Made by a program: the position numbers and the translations under genes. From Ardenticatenaceae bacterium (GTDB lineage: Bacteria > Chloroflexota > Anaerolineae > Promineifilales > Promineifilaceae), in the NCBI GenBank assembly GCA_020634215.1, contig JACKCD010000025.1:1-64000 (forward strand): a stretch of DNA of 64,000 nucleotides. The letters are read 5' to 3'. Positions 34,691-42,076 of this stretch are shown in pieces. The notes under the pieces were generated by a model. It made no database searches and had not been told where the DNA came from. It was given only the letters and a program-made list of their open reading frames with translations. Positions within the stretch are counted from its first letter, which is position 1, and every line of letters starts with the position of its first letter.

Positions 34691-35788
34691 ATGGCAAACG
34701 AGCAGGCTGTTTACGAAAAAGCCCTGCAAGAAGGGGCAACTCATAGCGAACAAGGGAATTGGTCGGCAGCATTAGCTGCTTATGGCCGGGCGGTGCAGGT
34801 CAACCCAGGCAGTGCTGCCGCTTATGCGGGTGTGGGCGAGGCATGTATTGGGCTGCGGCGGCTTGATCGGGCACTGACATGTTACAAGCAGGCGGTGCAA
34901 CTTTCGCGGGGGGAAATTGCCTACTTGCAAAAGGTGGCCGACATTCAGGAGCGGCTGGGGCAGTTGAGCGAAGCCGGCCGCACCTATATGGCCGCCGGAG
35001 AACTGGCACTACGGCGACAGTTATGGGATCAGGCTATTTCTAACTGGGAGCGGGCGGTGCGGCTGGAACCCCATTTGCTGGGCGGACACAAGCGGCTGGC
35101 AATGACGTTTCAGCGGCAGGGCAACACGCGGGCGGCAGTGCGGGAATATTTGGCAATTGCTCGTATTTTGCAGACGCAGGGCGAGCAAGAGCGAGCTTTG
35201 CAGATGTGTCGGGCGGCACTGCGGCTAGAGCCGGGGAATCAGGATGTACGAACGGCCGTTTCGCTCATCATCCACGGCGAGAAGGCATTTGCCCCGGAAG
35301 AAGAGGAAATGGCTGCGGGAGAAGAAACGGCCGTTGTGGAAAAACCCGACACCATTGCCACCGCTTTGCGCCAAATGGCAACCGTGTTTGAATCCCAAAC
35401 GGCCGATTGGCGTGCCCAGCACGAGCCAGCCAAGGTCGAAGACCCCACAGAACAGGCGCGGCATCTGGCGCAGACGCAATTAGCAGAAGAAATCTTTCGG
35501 GATGAGGATTCAGACGAAGAAACGGGGGAGATGAGCAAGCTGGAGCGAGACGCGCTGCTGGGGCAAGGAATTGACTTCCAGACAAGAGGGCTACCCGCTG
35601 AGGCGATTCGCTGCTATGAACAGGTGGTAGCCGCAGGGCTACAACTCCCTGCCCTTCATTTCACCCTGGGGTACCTGCATTTCCAACAGCAGAACCTCAA
35701 ACCCGCCCAGCGATATTTAACACTGGCCGCGCAGAGCCAGCCCTATGCCGAGGCAAGCCAGCGGCTGCTGCGGCAGCTATCACGCTAG
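34691..35788 (+). CDS. Tetratricopeptide-repeat protein
   Basis: About 365 residues of helical repeats. Four to five TPR units are visible over residues 10-185 (for example AALAAYGRAVQVNPGSAAAYAGVGEA and QAISNWERAVRLEPHLLGGHKRLAM), followed by an acidic, Glu/Thr-rich linker (195-285), and one or two more TPR units at the end (AIRCYEQVVAAG...LPALHFTLGYLHFQQ). It has no signal peptide, so it is probably a cytoplasmic scaffold. GGAGG is close before two adjacent ATG codons at 34688 and 34691, so the start is uncertain by one residue. Confidence 0.85.
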   Translation: MANEQAVYEKALQEGATHSEQGNWSAALAAYGRAVQVNPGSAAAYAGVGEACIGLRRLDRALTCYKQAVQLSRGEIAYLQKVADIQERLGQLSEAGRTYMAAGELALRRQLWDQAISNWERAVRLEPHLLGGHKRLAMTFQRQGNTRAAVREYLAIARILQTQGEQERALQMCRAALRLEPGNQDVRTAVSLIIHGEKAFAPEEEEMAAGEETAVVEKPDTIATALRQMATVFESQTADWRAQHEPAKVEDPTEQARHLAQTQLAEEIFRDEDSDEETGEMSKLERDALLGQGIDFQTRGLPAEAIRCYEQVVAAGLQLPALHFTLGYLHFQQQNLKPAQRYLTLAAQSQPYAEASQRLLRQLSR

Positions 35789-35794
35789 GGAATA

Positions 35795-35950
35795 TTAGAA
35801 ATCGCTGCGGTCACGTGAGCGAAAAATGAGCAGGGTAAAGACGATCAGCAAAAATAGGATAAAGATAGCCGAGATAAGCGTGGGGAAAACGGCCGTTTCT
35901 TTTAACACGGTTTCCCAAGCAAGAACAAAAAGGACAATCAGCAACTGCAT
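35795..35950 (-). CDS. Small hydrophobic protein, 51 residues, unknown
   Basis: The frame starts at ATG 35950 with GGAG at good spacing and reads MQLLIVLFVLAWETVLKETAV, then a long hydrophobic helix (FPTLISAIFILFLLIVFTLLIF) and a basic tail RSRDRSDF. The N-terminal ten residues are also hydrophobic. It contains an in-frame AACGGCCGTT copy coding for ETAV. The membrane protein is convergent with the TPR gene; the family is not recognised. It is the more convincing of the two strands here. Confidence 0.6.
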   Translation of the reverse strand: MQLLIVLFVLAWETVLKETAVFPTLISAIFILFLLIVFTLLIFRSRDRSDF

Positions 35951-36184
35951 TGATCACTCCATTCAACAAACAGCATTGAGAAATTACCACCATTGCTTGC
36001 CATCTCAAGCTGCCAGCTAACATTATAACTTTCTCTTGTCCTTGCTTCACCTCAAAAACCAGCCATGAACCCATAGCTCAAGTCTTTGTACCTCATGCTC
36101 AAGCATAGCCTGCCTTTGTTAAAGAACGCATTAAAAGCTGCGCCACCTGAACACGATTTGACATTGGGGGCAAATTGCTACCTA

Positions 36185-36203
36185 CACCAGTTGATAACTG
36201 GTG
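36185..36203. promoter_or_regulatory. Inverted repeat CACCAGTT-GAT-AACTGGTG
   Basis: An 8-bp inverted repeat 22 bases upstream of the predicted formate-dehydrogenase promoter, a plausible activator site. The remaining interval 35951-36369 contains no gene that I can see. Confidence 0.45.
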
Positions 36204-36224
36204 CGAGCCGCCTACAGGTTATCA

Positions 36225-36253
36225 TTGGACATTAAAGACCAATAACATACAAT
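36225..36253 (+). promoter_or_regulatory. Predicted promoter of the formate dehydrogenase operon
   Basis: TTGGAC (36225-36230), exactly 17 bases, TACAAT (36248-36253). A leader of about 110 bases would follow. Confidence 0.6.
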
Positions 36254-36369
36254 TATCGTGCAGTAAACAAGTAAATAATAAATGATTGAGGGTTGGTGAA
36301 GCGAAAGCTTAACAATTTGCTCGTGATTTCCCTACCATCCTTCGTCCATTTTGTTGAGGAGGAAGGCTT

Positions 36370-38106
36370 ATGATTGATACAACAGCCTCGATAGACCTTT
36401 CCCAATTGGAACCGGTTTTAACAAAATATAACGGCCGTCGGCGCGAGGCACTGCTACCGCTGCTGCATGAGGCGCAGGCCATCTACGGCTGGCTACCAGG
36501 TGCTGTGCAGGAGGCGATTGGCAAAACGCTGCGTGTGCCGTTGGCCGATATTCATGGCGTGGTTGAGTTTTACAGCATGTTTTACAGCGAACCAACGGCA
36601 CGCCGCGTGATCCGGGTGTGCGAAGACCCGGCTTGTTCGCTGGCAAATGCCCAAGGGGTGATGGCGGCGATTGAGGCCAAGCTGGGCATCCACCACGGCG
36701 AAACAAGTGCCGATGGCTTGGTGACGCTGGAGCATGTGCCTTGTTTGGGGATGTGTGAGTTGGCTCCGGTGGCGTTGGATGGCGAACGGCCGTTTGGACA
36801 CCTCACCCCCAACACCATTGACGACTTTCTTAACGGAACCCACCCTGAAGCCGCTGCCCAGCCCTATGGTGAACCCATGTGGACCTTGGCTCGCGTAGGC
36901 AAAGTAGATCCGGGAAGCCTCGATGATTACCAAACCCACGGCGGCTACCAGGCTCTTGCCAAAGCGGTGGCAATGGGGCCAGATGCCCTGATTGAACTGG
37001 CTGACAAAAGCGGCATTTTGGGGCGCGGCGGGGCCATGTTTCCGCTGGGGCGCAAATGGTTCTTCACGCGGGGGGCGGCCGGGAAGCCCAGCCAAAAACA
37101 CATTGTGGTAAACGCCGACGAAAGCGAGCCTGGCACTTTCAAAGATCGCTGCTTGCTGGAAGAAGATCCCTTTGCCGTGGTTGAGGCGACAACAGTGGCG
37201 GCTCTGGCCGTCGGAGCCGAAAACGGCTGGATTTTTGTGCGCGGCGAATATCCCCGTGCCGTAAGCCGCTTGCGCGAGGCCGTGCGGCAGGCAAGAGATG
37301 CGGGGTATTTGGGACGCAATATTTTAGGGCAAGAGGGTTTCAACTTTGACATAGAAGTGCGCGTAGGAGCCGGTGCCTACATTTGCGGCGAGGAAACAGC
37401 CTTGTTTGAGGCAATAGAAGGCAAGCGGGGTTTCCCGCGCATCAAGCCGCCGTTCCCCACCACGCATGGGCTGTTTGGGCAGCCAACCTCGATCAACAAT
37501 GTGGAGACGCTGGTGGCGGTGCTGTCGGTGCTGACGCAGGGATTGGAAGCGTGGCAAGCGATTGGCACGGCCAAGTCGCCGGGCAGCAAGCTGTTCTGCC
37601 TGAGCGGGCATGTGGCAAAGCCAGGGGTGTATGAAATTCCCTTTGGCAAAACCATCCGTGAGTTGATTGAGATGGCGGGTGGGGTGCCGGGCGGCAAGGC
37701 GATTCAGGCGGTGTTGATGGGGGGCGCGGCTGGGGCGTTTGTGAAGCCCGATGAGCTGGATATGCCGCTGACCTATGAAGATGCCCGGTCGCGGAACATT
37801 CCGCTGGGGTCGGGTGTGGTGATGGTCTTTGATGAAACGGCCGATTTGCGCCAGACGCTCTATGAATTGAGCCGCTTTTTTGCCCATGAAAGCTGTGGCA
37901 AATGTTTCCCTTGCCAGCTTGGGTCGCAGCGGCAAATGGAAATTTGGGATCGGATTGCCCATAATGGGGGGGCGAAGGCGACGGATAAGCAGGTTCTGCT
38001 GGATGTGGGCTTTACGATGACGGAAACGTCGCTGTGTGGGCTGGGGCAAACGGCCGCTTCGGCGGTGCTGACGGCGTTGCAGCGGTGGCCGGAGTTGGCG
38101 GAGTAG
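36370..38106 (+). CDS. NuoE-NuoF fusion, NADH-binding subunit of formate dehydrogenase
   Basis: 578 residues. Residues 1-155 are NuoE-like (thioredoxin-fold 2Fe-2S protein) with ligands in CEDPAC and CLGMC. Residues 170-578 are NuoF-like: FMN-binding GRGGAMFPLGRKW, NADESEPGTFKDR, NADH-binding GAYICGEETALFEAIEG, and the 4Fe-4S site SCGKCFPC with a later Cys in SLCGLG. In cytoplasmic NAD-dependent formate dehydrogenases this module hands electrons from formate to NAD+. GAGGAGGAAGG precedes the ATG. It is the first gene of an operon with fdhD, an FeS subunit and the molybdenum subunit; the next ATG follows its stop codon without a gap. Confidence 0.93.
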   Translation: MIDTTASIDLSQLEPVLTKYNGRRREALLPLLHEAQAIYGWLPGAVQEAIGKTLRVPLADIHGVVEFYSMFYSEPTARRVIRVCEDPACSLANAQGVMAAIEAKLGIHHGETSADGLVTLEHVPCLGMCELAPVALDGERPFGHLTPNTIDDFLNGTHPEAAAQPYGEPMWTLARVGKVDPGSLDDYQTHGGYQALAKAVAMGPDALIELADKSGILGRGGAMFPLGRKWFFTRGAAGKPSQKHIVVNADESEPGTFKDRCLLEEDPFAVVEATTVAALAVGAENGWIFVRGEYPRAVSRLREAVRQARDAGYLGRNILGQEGFNFDIEVRVGAGAYICGEETALFEAIEGKRGFPRIKPPFPTTHGLFGQPTSINNVETLVAVLSVLTQGLEAWQAIGTAKSPGSKLFCLSGHVAKPGVYEIPFGKTIRELIEMAGGVPGGKAIQAVLMGGAAGAFVKPDELDMPLTYEDARSRNIPLGSGVVMVFDETADLRQTLYELSRFFAHESCGKCFPCQLGSQRQMEIWDRIAHNGGAKATDKQVLLDVGFTMTETSLCGLGQTAASAVLTALQRWPELAE

Positions 38107-38901
38107 ATGGCAACTGGGGTGAGAGATGTTGGGAAAACGGCCGTTTCTCCCACCCACTACATCAGCATTGCCACTGGCGTGCCCCAGCCCATCGAGGCCG
38201 AAATTGTCACCGAGACCCAAGCCTGCATCTCGGTCAACGGCTTCGAGCTTGCCATCTTTATGTGTTCGCCCAATGACCTGGACAAGCTGGCGTTGGGCTT
38301 TCTTTACAACGAAAATATCATCAGCAGCCTGGCCGATGTTCGCTCGCTGCATCTTTCCAAAAGCAACTGCGTGGATGTGTGGCTCCACACCGCCGACTTT
38401 GAACCACCCAAGCGGTTGATTGTGACGGCCGGCTGTGGCGGCGGTGTGACCTTCGATGACTTATCGGCGCAACACGCCCCACTCCAAACCACTGCCCAAG
38501 CCACACCGCAGCAGCTTGCCGAATTGATGCGACAGATGCACTTGGGTGCTGAACTGTATCAGCGGGCGCGGGGCATTCATACGGCTGTGCTGGCAACACC
38601 AGAAAAGGTTTTGTTGCAAGTCGAAGACATTGGGCGGCATAACTGCCTCGACAAGCTACGCGGAGCCGCCCTGGTGGATGGCATTGCCACTGAAGGGTGC
38701 ATTTTATTCAGCAGCGGCCGCATTAGCAGCGAAATGATCAACAAAGCGCGGCGGTTGGGAACCCCTATCGTTTGTTCCCGCACCTCGCCCACCAGCCTTT
38801 CGGTGGCTCTGGCCGAAGCGTGGAACATCACCATTGTCGCCTACTTGCGCCAAGATCGGATGCGAATCTATACTCACCCAGAGCGGGTTTTGTTTGAATA
38901 G
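38107..38901 (+). CDS. fdhD: Formate dehydrogenase accessory sulfurtransferase
   Basis: 264 residues. FdhD passes sulfur to the molybdenum cofactor of formate dehydrogenase, without which the enzyme is inactive. The region TAGCGGGVTF carries the loop Cys, here a single cysteine rather than the CxxC of the E. coli protein, a form also seen in other phyla. Other family segments are DLDKLALGFLYNENII, VEDIGRHNCLDKLRG and LFSSGRISSEMINKA. It begins directly at the base after the preceding stop and carries an AACGGCCGTT copy in its first codons (GKTAVS). Confidence 0.93.
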   Translation: MATGVRDVGKTAVSPTHYISIATGVPQPIEAEIVTETQACISVNGFELAIFMCSPNDLDKLALGFLYNENIISSLADVRSLHLSKSNCVDVWLHTADFEPPKRLIVTAGCGGGVTFDDLSAQHAPLQTTAQATPQQLAELMRQMHLGAELYQRARGIHTAVLATPEKVLLQVEDIGRHNCLDKLRGAALVDGIATEGCILFSSGRISSEMINKARRLGTPIVCSRTSPTSLSVALAEAWNITIVAYLRQDRMRIYTHPERVLFE

Positions 38902-38910
38902 GGAGAAAAA

Positions 38911-39618
38911 ATGAGCGAAACTGTTACCCTAAAGATTGATGGTCGGGAAGTGACCGTGCCGAAAGGAACGACAATTCTGGATGCGGCGGCGCAAATTGGG
39001 ATTGAAATTCCTGTCATTTGTTATCATCCCCATTTGACGGCCAATGGGCTATGCCGTATTTGTTCGGTTGACGCTGGTTTTCGGACGCAGTTGGCGGCGT
39101 GTGTGACGGCGTGCGCAGATGGGATGGATATTCAAACCAGAAGCGAAGATGTGGTGCGCGGCCGGCGTACTATTTTGGAGATGCTCAACTCGACCATTAC
39201 CCTGGACGAGGCACCCGAAATTTTGGAACTGGTTGAGGAGTACGATGCCGACACCGGCCGTTTTGCTGAGGGCAAGCGGCGCGAGTCGCCCGTCTATGAC
39301 GACAACCCGTTTTATATCCGTGATTACAATCAGTGTATCAACTGCTGGCGCTGTGTGCAGGTGTGTGCCGACGATGCCCAATTCACCTATGCCCTCAGCT
39401 TTGATGGGCGTGGTTTTGAAACGCGCATTGGTACCTTCCAGGGATATGGTATGACCGACACGACCTGTGTGTTTTGCGGTCAATGTGTGGGAGCTTGCCC
39501 CACAGGAGCTTTAAAACCAAAGCGACAGGCATTGCTGGAACAGGGAATTGACCCAGACGAAATTTTTTACCAAACGCGGCGTGGCCGTAAGAAGCGGTCG
39601 GAAGAAGCGGGTGGATGA
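38911..39618 (+). CDS. NuoG-N-terminal-like iron-sulfur subunit of formate dehydrogenase
   Basis: 235 residues holding several clusters: an N-terminal plant-type 2Fe-2S domain (VICYHPHLTANGLCRICS...LAAC, about residues 37-64), then two 4Fe-4S motifs, CINCWRCVQVC (about 144) and CVFCGQCVGACP (about 188). In many organisms this region is fused to the molybdenum subunit; here it is a separate protein, like HoxU. It would wire the molybdenum site to the NuoEF module. A short spacer and AGGGAGAAAA ribosome site show operon membership. Confidence 0.93.
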   Translation: MSETVTLKIDGREVTVPKGTTILDAAAQIGIEIPVICYHPHLTANGLCRICSVDAGFRTQLAACVTACADGMDIQTRSEDVVRGRRTILEMLNSTITLDEAPEILELVEEYDADTGRFAEGKRRESPVYDDNPFYIRDYNQCINCWRCVQVCADDAQFTYALSFDGRGFETRIGTFQGYGMTDTTCVFCGQCVGACPTGALKPKRQALLEQGIDPDEIFYQTRRGRKKRSEEAGG

Positions 39619-39632
39619 TTGAGGCAAGAGAT

Positions 39633-39697
39633 GGGGAGATTGGAGATTAGAGATTGAAGGTATTATGACTTCAATCTCCAATCTCCAATCTCCAATT
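39633..39697. repeat. Iterated GGAGATT inverted repeat, copy 4
   Basis: GGGGAGATTGGAGATTAGAG and a GATTGAAG unit face CTTCAATCTCCAATCTCC plus one more unit, around a TATTATGA loop. It interrupts the formate dehydrogenase operon between the FeS subunit and the molybdenum subunit, and could differentiate their expression. Confidence 0.75.
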
Positions 39698-39721
39698 GTT
39701 AGACGGAGGCGGTTATTTATT

Positions 39722-41893
39722 ATGCTTACCCCTGATAGAACTGTTAGAACAACTTGCCCATATTGTGGCGTGGGCTGCCAAATGCATTTACAGGTAAAGG
39801 ATGACTATATTTATGCGGTGGAGGCTCCTTTTGATGCGGCTCCCAACTATGGGATGCTGTGCGTGAAGGGGCGGTTTGGCACCGACTATGTAAAGCATCC
39901 GGGGCGGGTTAAAACGCCGCTAATTCGGACGAACCGTGAAGAGGGACGTAGTGCCAAGCCAGTGTGGCGCGAGGCAAGTTGGGACGAGGCACTTGACTTG
40001 GTAGCCGATGAGCTAGTGCGGATTGCTAAAACGCACGGTGGTGATGCCATTGCTAGCTATGCCAGTGCCAAGGCAACTAACGAGGACAACTACATCTATC
40101 AGAAGCTGATGCGGGCGTTGATTGGAACGAACAACGTTGACCACTGCGCCCGGCTGTGCCATGCGGGGTCGGTGACGGGGTTGCAACTGTCCATTGGCTC
40201 CAGCGCCATGTCCAATTCCATTGGCGAGATGGAGAATTTGGAGGCGTTTATTGTCACGGGGTCGAACACGACCGAAACGCATCCCGTTATTTCCAACTTT
40301 TTGAAGCGAGCGGTGCGAAAGAATGGTGCTAAGCTGATTGTGGTGGATCCGCGTCGGATTGAGATGACGGATCATGCGGAACTGTGGCTGCGGCAAAATC
40401 CGGGAACAGATGTGGCGGTATTCCAAGCAATGGCGCACGTTGTTGTCAAAGAAGAGTTGTTTGATGAAGATTTTATTGCCCAACGGACGGAAGGGTTTAA
40501 TGAGTACGTTGAGTCGCTGGAGCAGTATACGCCAGAATGGGCGGAGACAGTAAGCGGGGTGCCGGCCGACGATATTCGGGAAGCGGCGCGAATTTATGCC
40601 AAAGCCGAACGGGCGGCTATTTATTGGGGAATGGGGATTAGCCAAAGCACCCACGGCACAGACAACACGCTCTCGCTGGTAAATTTGGCGATGATGTGTG
40701 GACATTTGGGCAAGTCTGGCACGGGTGTGAACCCGCTGCGGGGGCAAAACAATGTGCAGGGTTGCTCGGATAGCGGCGGGCTGCCAAATGTTTTTACGGC
40801 TTACCAGCGGGTGGATGACCCGAAGGTGAAGGGGAAGTTTGAGCAGCATTGGGGAACAACGCTGAACCCGATACCGGGGCTGACGGCGACGGAAATGGTG
40901 ACGGCGGCAGTGGACAAGTCGGTGCGAGGGATGTTTGTGCTGGGTGAAAACCCGATGATGAGCGAACCAAACCAGACACACACACGCCACGCGCTGGAGC
41001 AGCTTGAGTTTTTGGTGTGTCAAGATATTTTCCTGAACGAGACGGGTGAGTTGGCGGATGTAATTTTGCCAGCGACGAGTTTTGCGGAGAAGGATGGGAC
41101 GTTTACGAATTCGGATCGGCGGATTCAGCGCTGCCGAACGGCCGTTCCGCCCGTAGGTAACTCCCGACCCGACTGGGACATTTTGTGCGATTTAGGTCGC
41201 CGGATTGAGCAGCGTTTAGGCAAAACGCTCACCAATGGCTTTGATTTTGACAGCCCAGCCGCCATTTGGGAAGAAATGCGCCAGGTGACACCCGAATTCT
41301 GGGGCATTGATTATGACCGACTGGAGCGCGAGGGGGGCGTGCATTGGCCCTGCCCCAGCTTTGACCACCCTGGCACCCCGTTCCTCTTTGCCGACAGCTT
41401 CCCTCGTGGCAAGGGGAAGTTCTGGGAAGTGACCTATGGCACCGAATCGGAACAGCCTGATGAAGATTATCCGCTTAATCTAAGCACGGGGCGGGTGCTC
41501 TACCATTGGAGCGGCAGTACGATGACGGGGCGTTCGCGGCTGGAGGAGATTTACCCAGAGGCCACGTGTGAGATGCACCCGGTGGATGCTGCCGAGATGG
41601 GGCTAGAAACGGGCAATTGGGTGCGGGTTAGCTCGCGGCGTGGAGCCATTCAACTGCGGCTGCTGGTGACAGAGCGGTCACCACGGCGCACCATTTTTGT
41701 GCCGTTCCACTTTGCCGAGGCGGCGGCAAACATGCTGACGTTGGATCGAGTTGATGGGCGGGCGAAGATTCCGGATTATAAGAATACGGCCGTTAAAATT
41801 GAAAAGATTGCGCCACCAAAAGGACTGGAAGCCGGGTACGACGAGCCACTTTTTGACCGTGGGGCAATAAAAGATCCCGTTCAAATCCACTGA
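39722..41893 (+). CDS. fdhA: Formate dehydrogenase molybdenum subunit
   Basis: 723 residues from ATG 39722; an upstream frame to 39665 encodes the GGAGATT repeat and is rejected. It oxidises formate to CO2 at a bis-MGD molybdenum (or tungsten) centre. The 4Fe-4S ligands are Cys12, 15, 19 and 47 (CPYCGVGC, GMLCVKG). The metal ligand is Cys146 in VDHCARLCH, encoded TGC, where E. coli FdhH has selenocysteine. The conserved His147 follows. The MGD-binding GMGISQSTHGTDN, the ENPMMSEPNQ segment and the C-terminal dinucleotide-binding domain (LSTGRVLYHW) are present. No Tat signal is seen, so it is cytoplasmic and NAD-linked with the two preceding redox subunits. Confidence 0.96.
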   Translation: MLTPDRTVRTTCPYCGVGCQMHLQVKDDYIYAVEAPFDAAPNYGMLCVKGRFGTDYVKHPGRVKTPLIRTNREEGRSAKPVWREASWDEALDLVADELVRIAKTHGGDAIASYASAKATNEDNYIYQKLMRALIGTNNVDHCARLCHAGSVTGLQLSIGSSAMSNSIGEMENLEAFIVTGSNTTETHPVISNFLKRAVRKNGAKLIVVDPRRIEMTDHAELWLRQNPGTDVAVFQAMAHVVVKEELFDEDFIAQRTEGFNEYVESLEQYTPEWAETVSGVPADDIREAARIYAKAERAAIYWGMGISQSTHGTDNTLSLVNLAMMCGHLGKSGTGVNPLRGQNNVQGCSDSGGLPNVFTAYQRVDDPKVKGKFEQHWGTTLNPIPGLTATEMVTAAVDKSVRGMFVLGENPMMSEPNQTHTRHALEQLEFLVCQDIFLNETGELADVILPATSFAEKDGTFTNSDRRIQRCRTAVPPVGNSRPDWDILCDLGRRIEQRLGKTLTNGFDFDSPAAIWEEMRQVTPEFWGIDYDRLEREGGVHWPCPSFDHPGTPFLFADSFPRGKGKFWEVTYGTESEQPDEDYPLNLSTGRVLYHWSGSTMTGRSRLEEIYPEATCEMHPVDAAEMGLETGNWVRVSSRRGAIQLRLLVTERSPRRTIFVPFHFAEAAANMLTLDRVDGRAKIPDYKNTAVKIEKIAPPKGLEAGYDEPLFDRGAIKDPVQIH

Positions 41894-41941
41894 TTGACAG
41901 AACCTCAACGCTTGACTTAGAATCCATATAGAGTTGAAGCC

Positions 41942-41973
41942 AAAAGGCTGGAGATAAAAATCTCCAGCCTTTT
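41942..41973 (+). terminator. Intrinsic terminator after the formate dehydrogenase operon
   Basis: AAAAGGCTGGAGA-TAAAAA-TCTCCAGCCTTTT, a perfect 13-bp stem with its own terminal T run, symmetrical enough to act in both directions. Confidence 0.9.
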
Positions 41974-42076
41974 GTGTATGTATTTGCAATATCCGGGGGT
42001 ATAATGACTGTGAGAGGGTAGGCCAAAGCCTTCTGAGAGCGGCTAGGCAAAAGATACAAAAGCATAGGGCAAGTTT

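Noticed and set aside
35826..36020. Plus-strand 64-codon frame before the formate dehydrogenase operon
   Set aside because: It is polar with no ribosome site; the opposite strand encodes a hydrophobic protein with a good ribosome site.
39665..39721. 19-residue N-terminal extension of the formate dehydrogenase subunit
   Set aside because: It is encoded mostly by the same repeat; the ATG at 39722 gives the usual spacing to the CPYCGVGC cluster.
40156..40158. Selenocysteine in the formate dehydrogenase active site
   Set aside because: The codon at position 146 reads TGC, so the metal ligand is cysteine; no TGA is present in frame.
40013..41023. 336-codon open frame antisense to fdhA
   Set aside because: Arg/His/Pro-rich shadow of a strongly supported catalytic gene; no domain visible.
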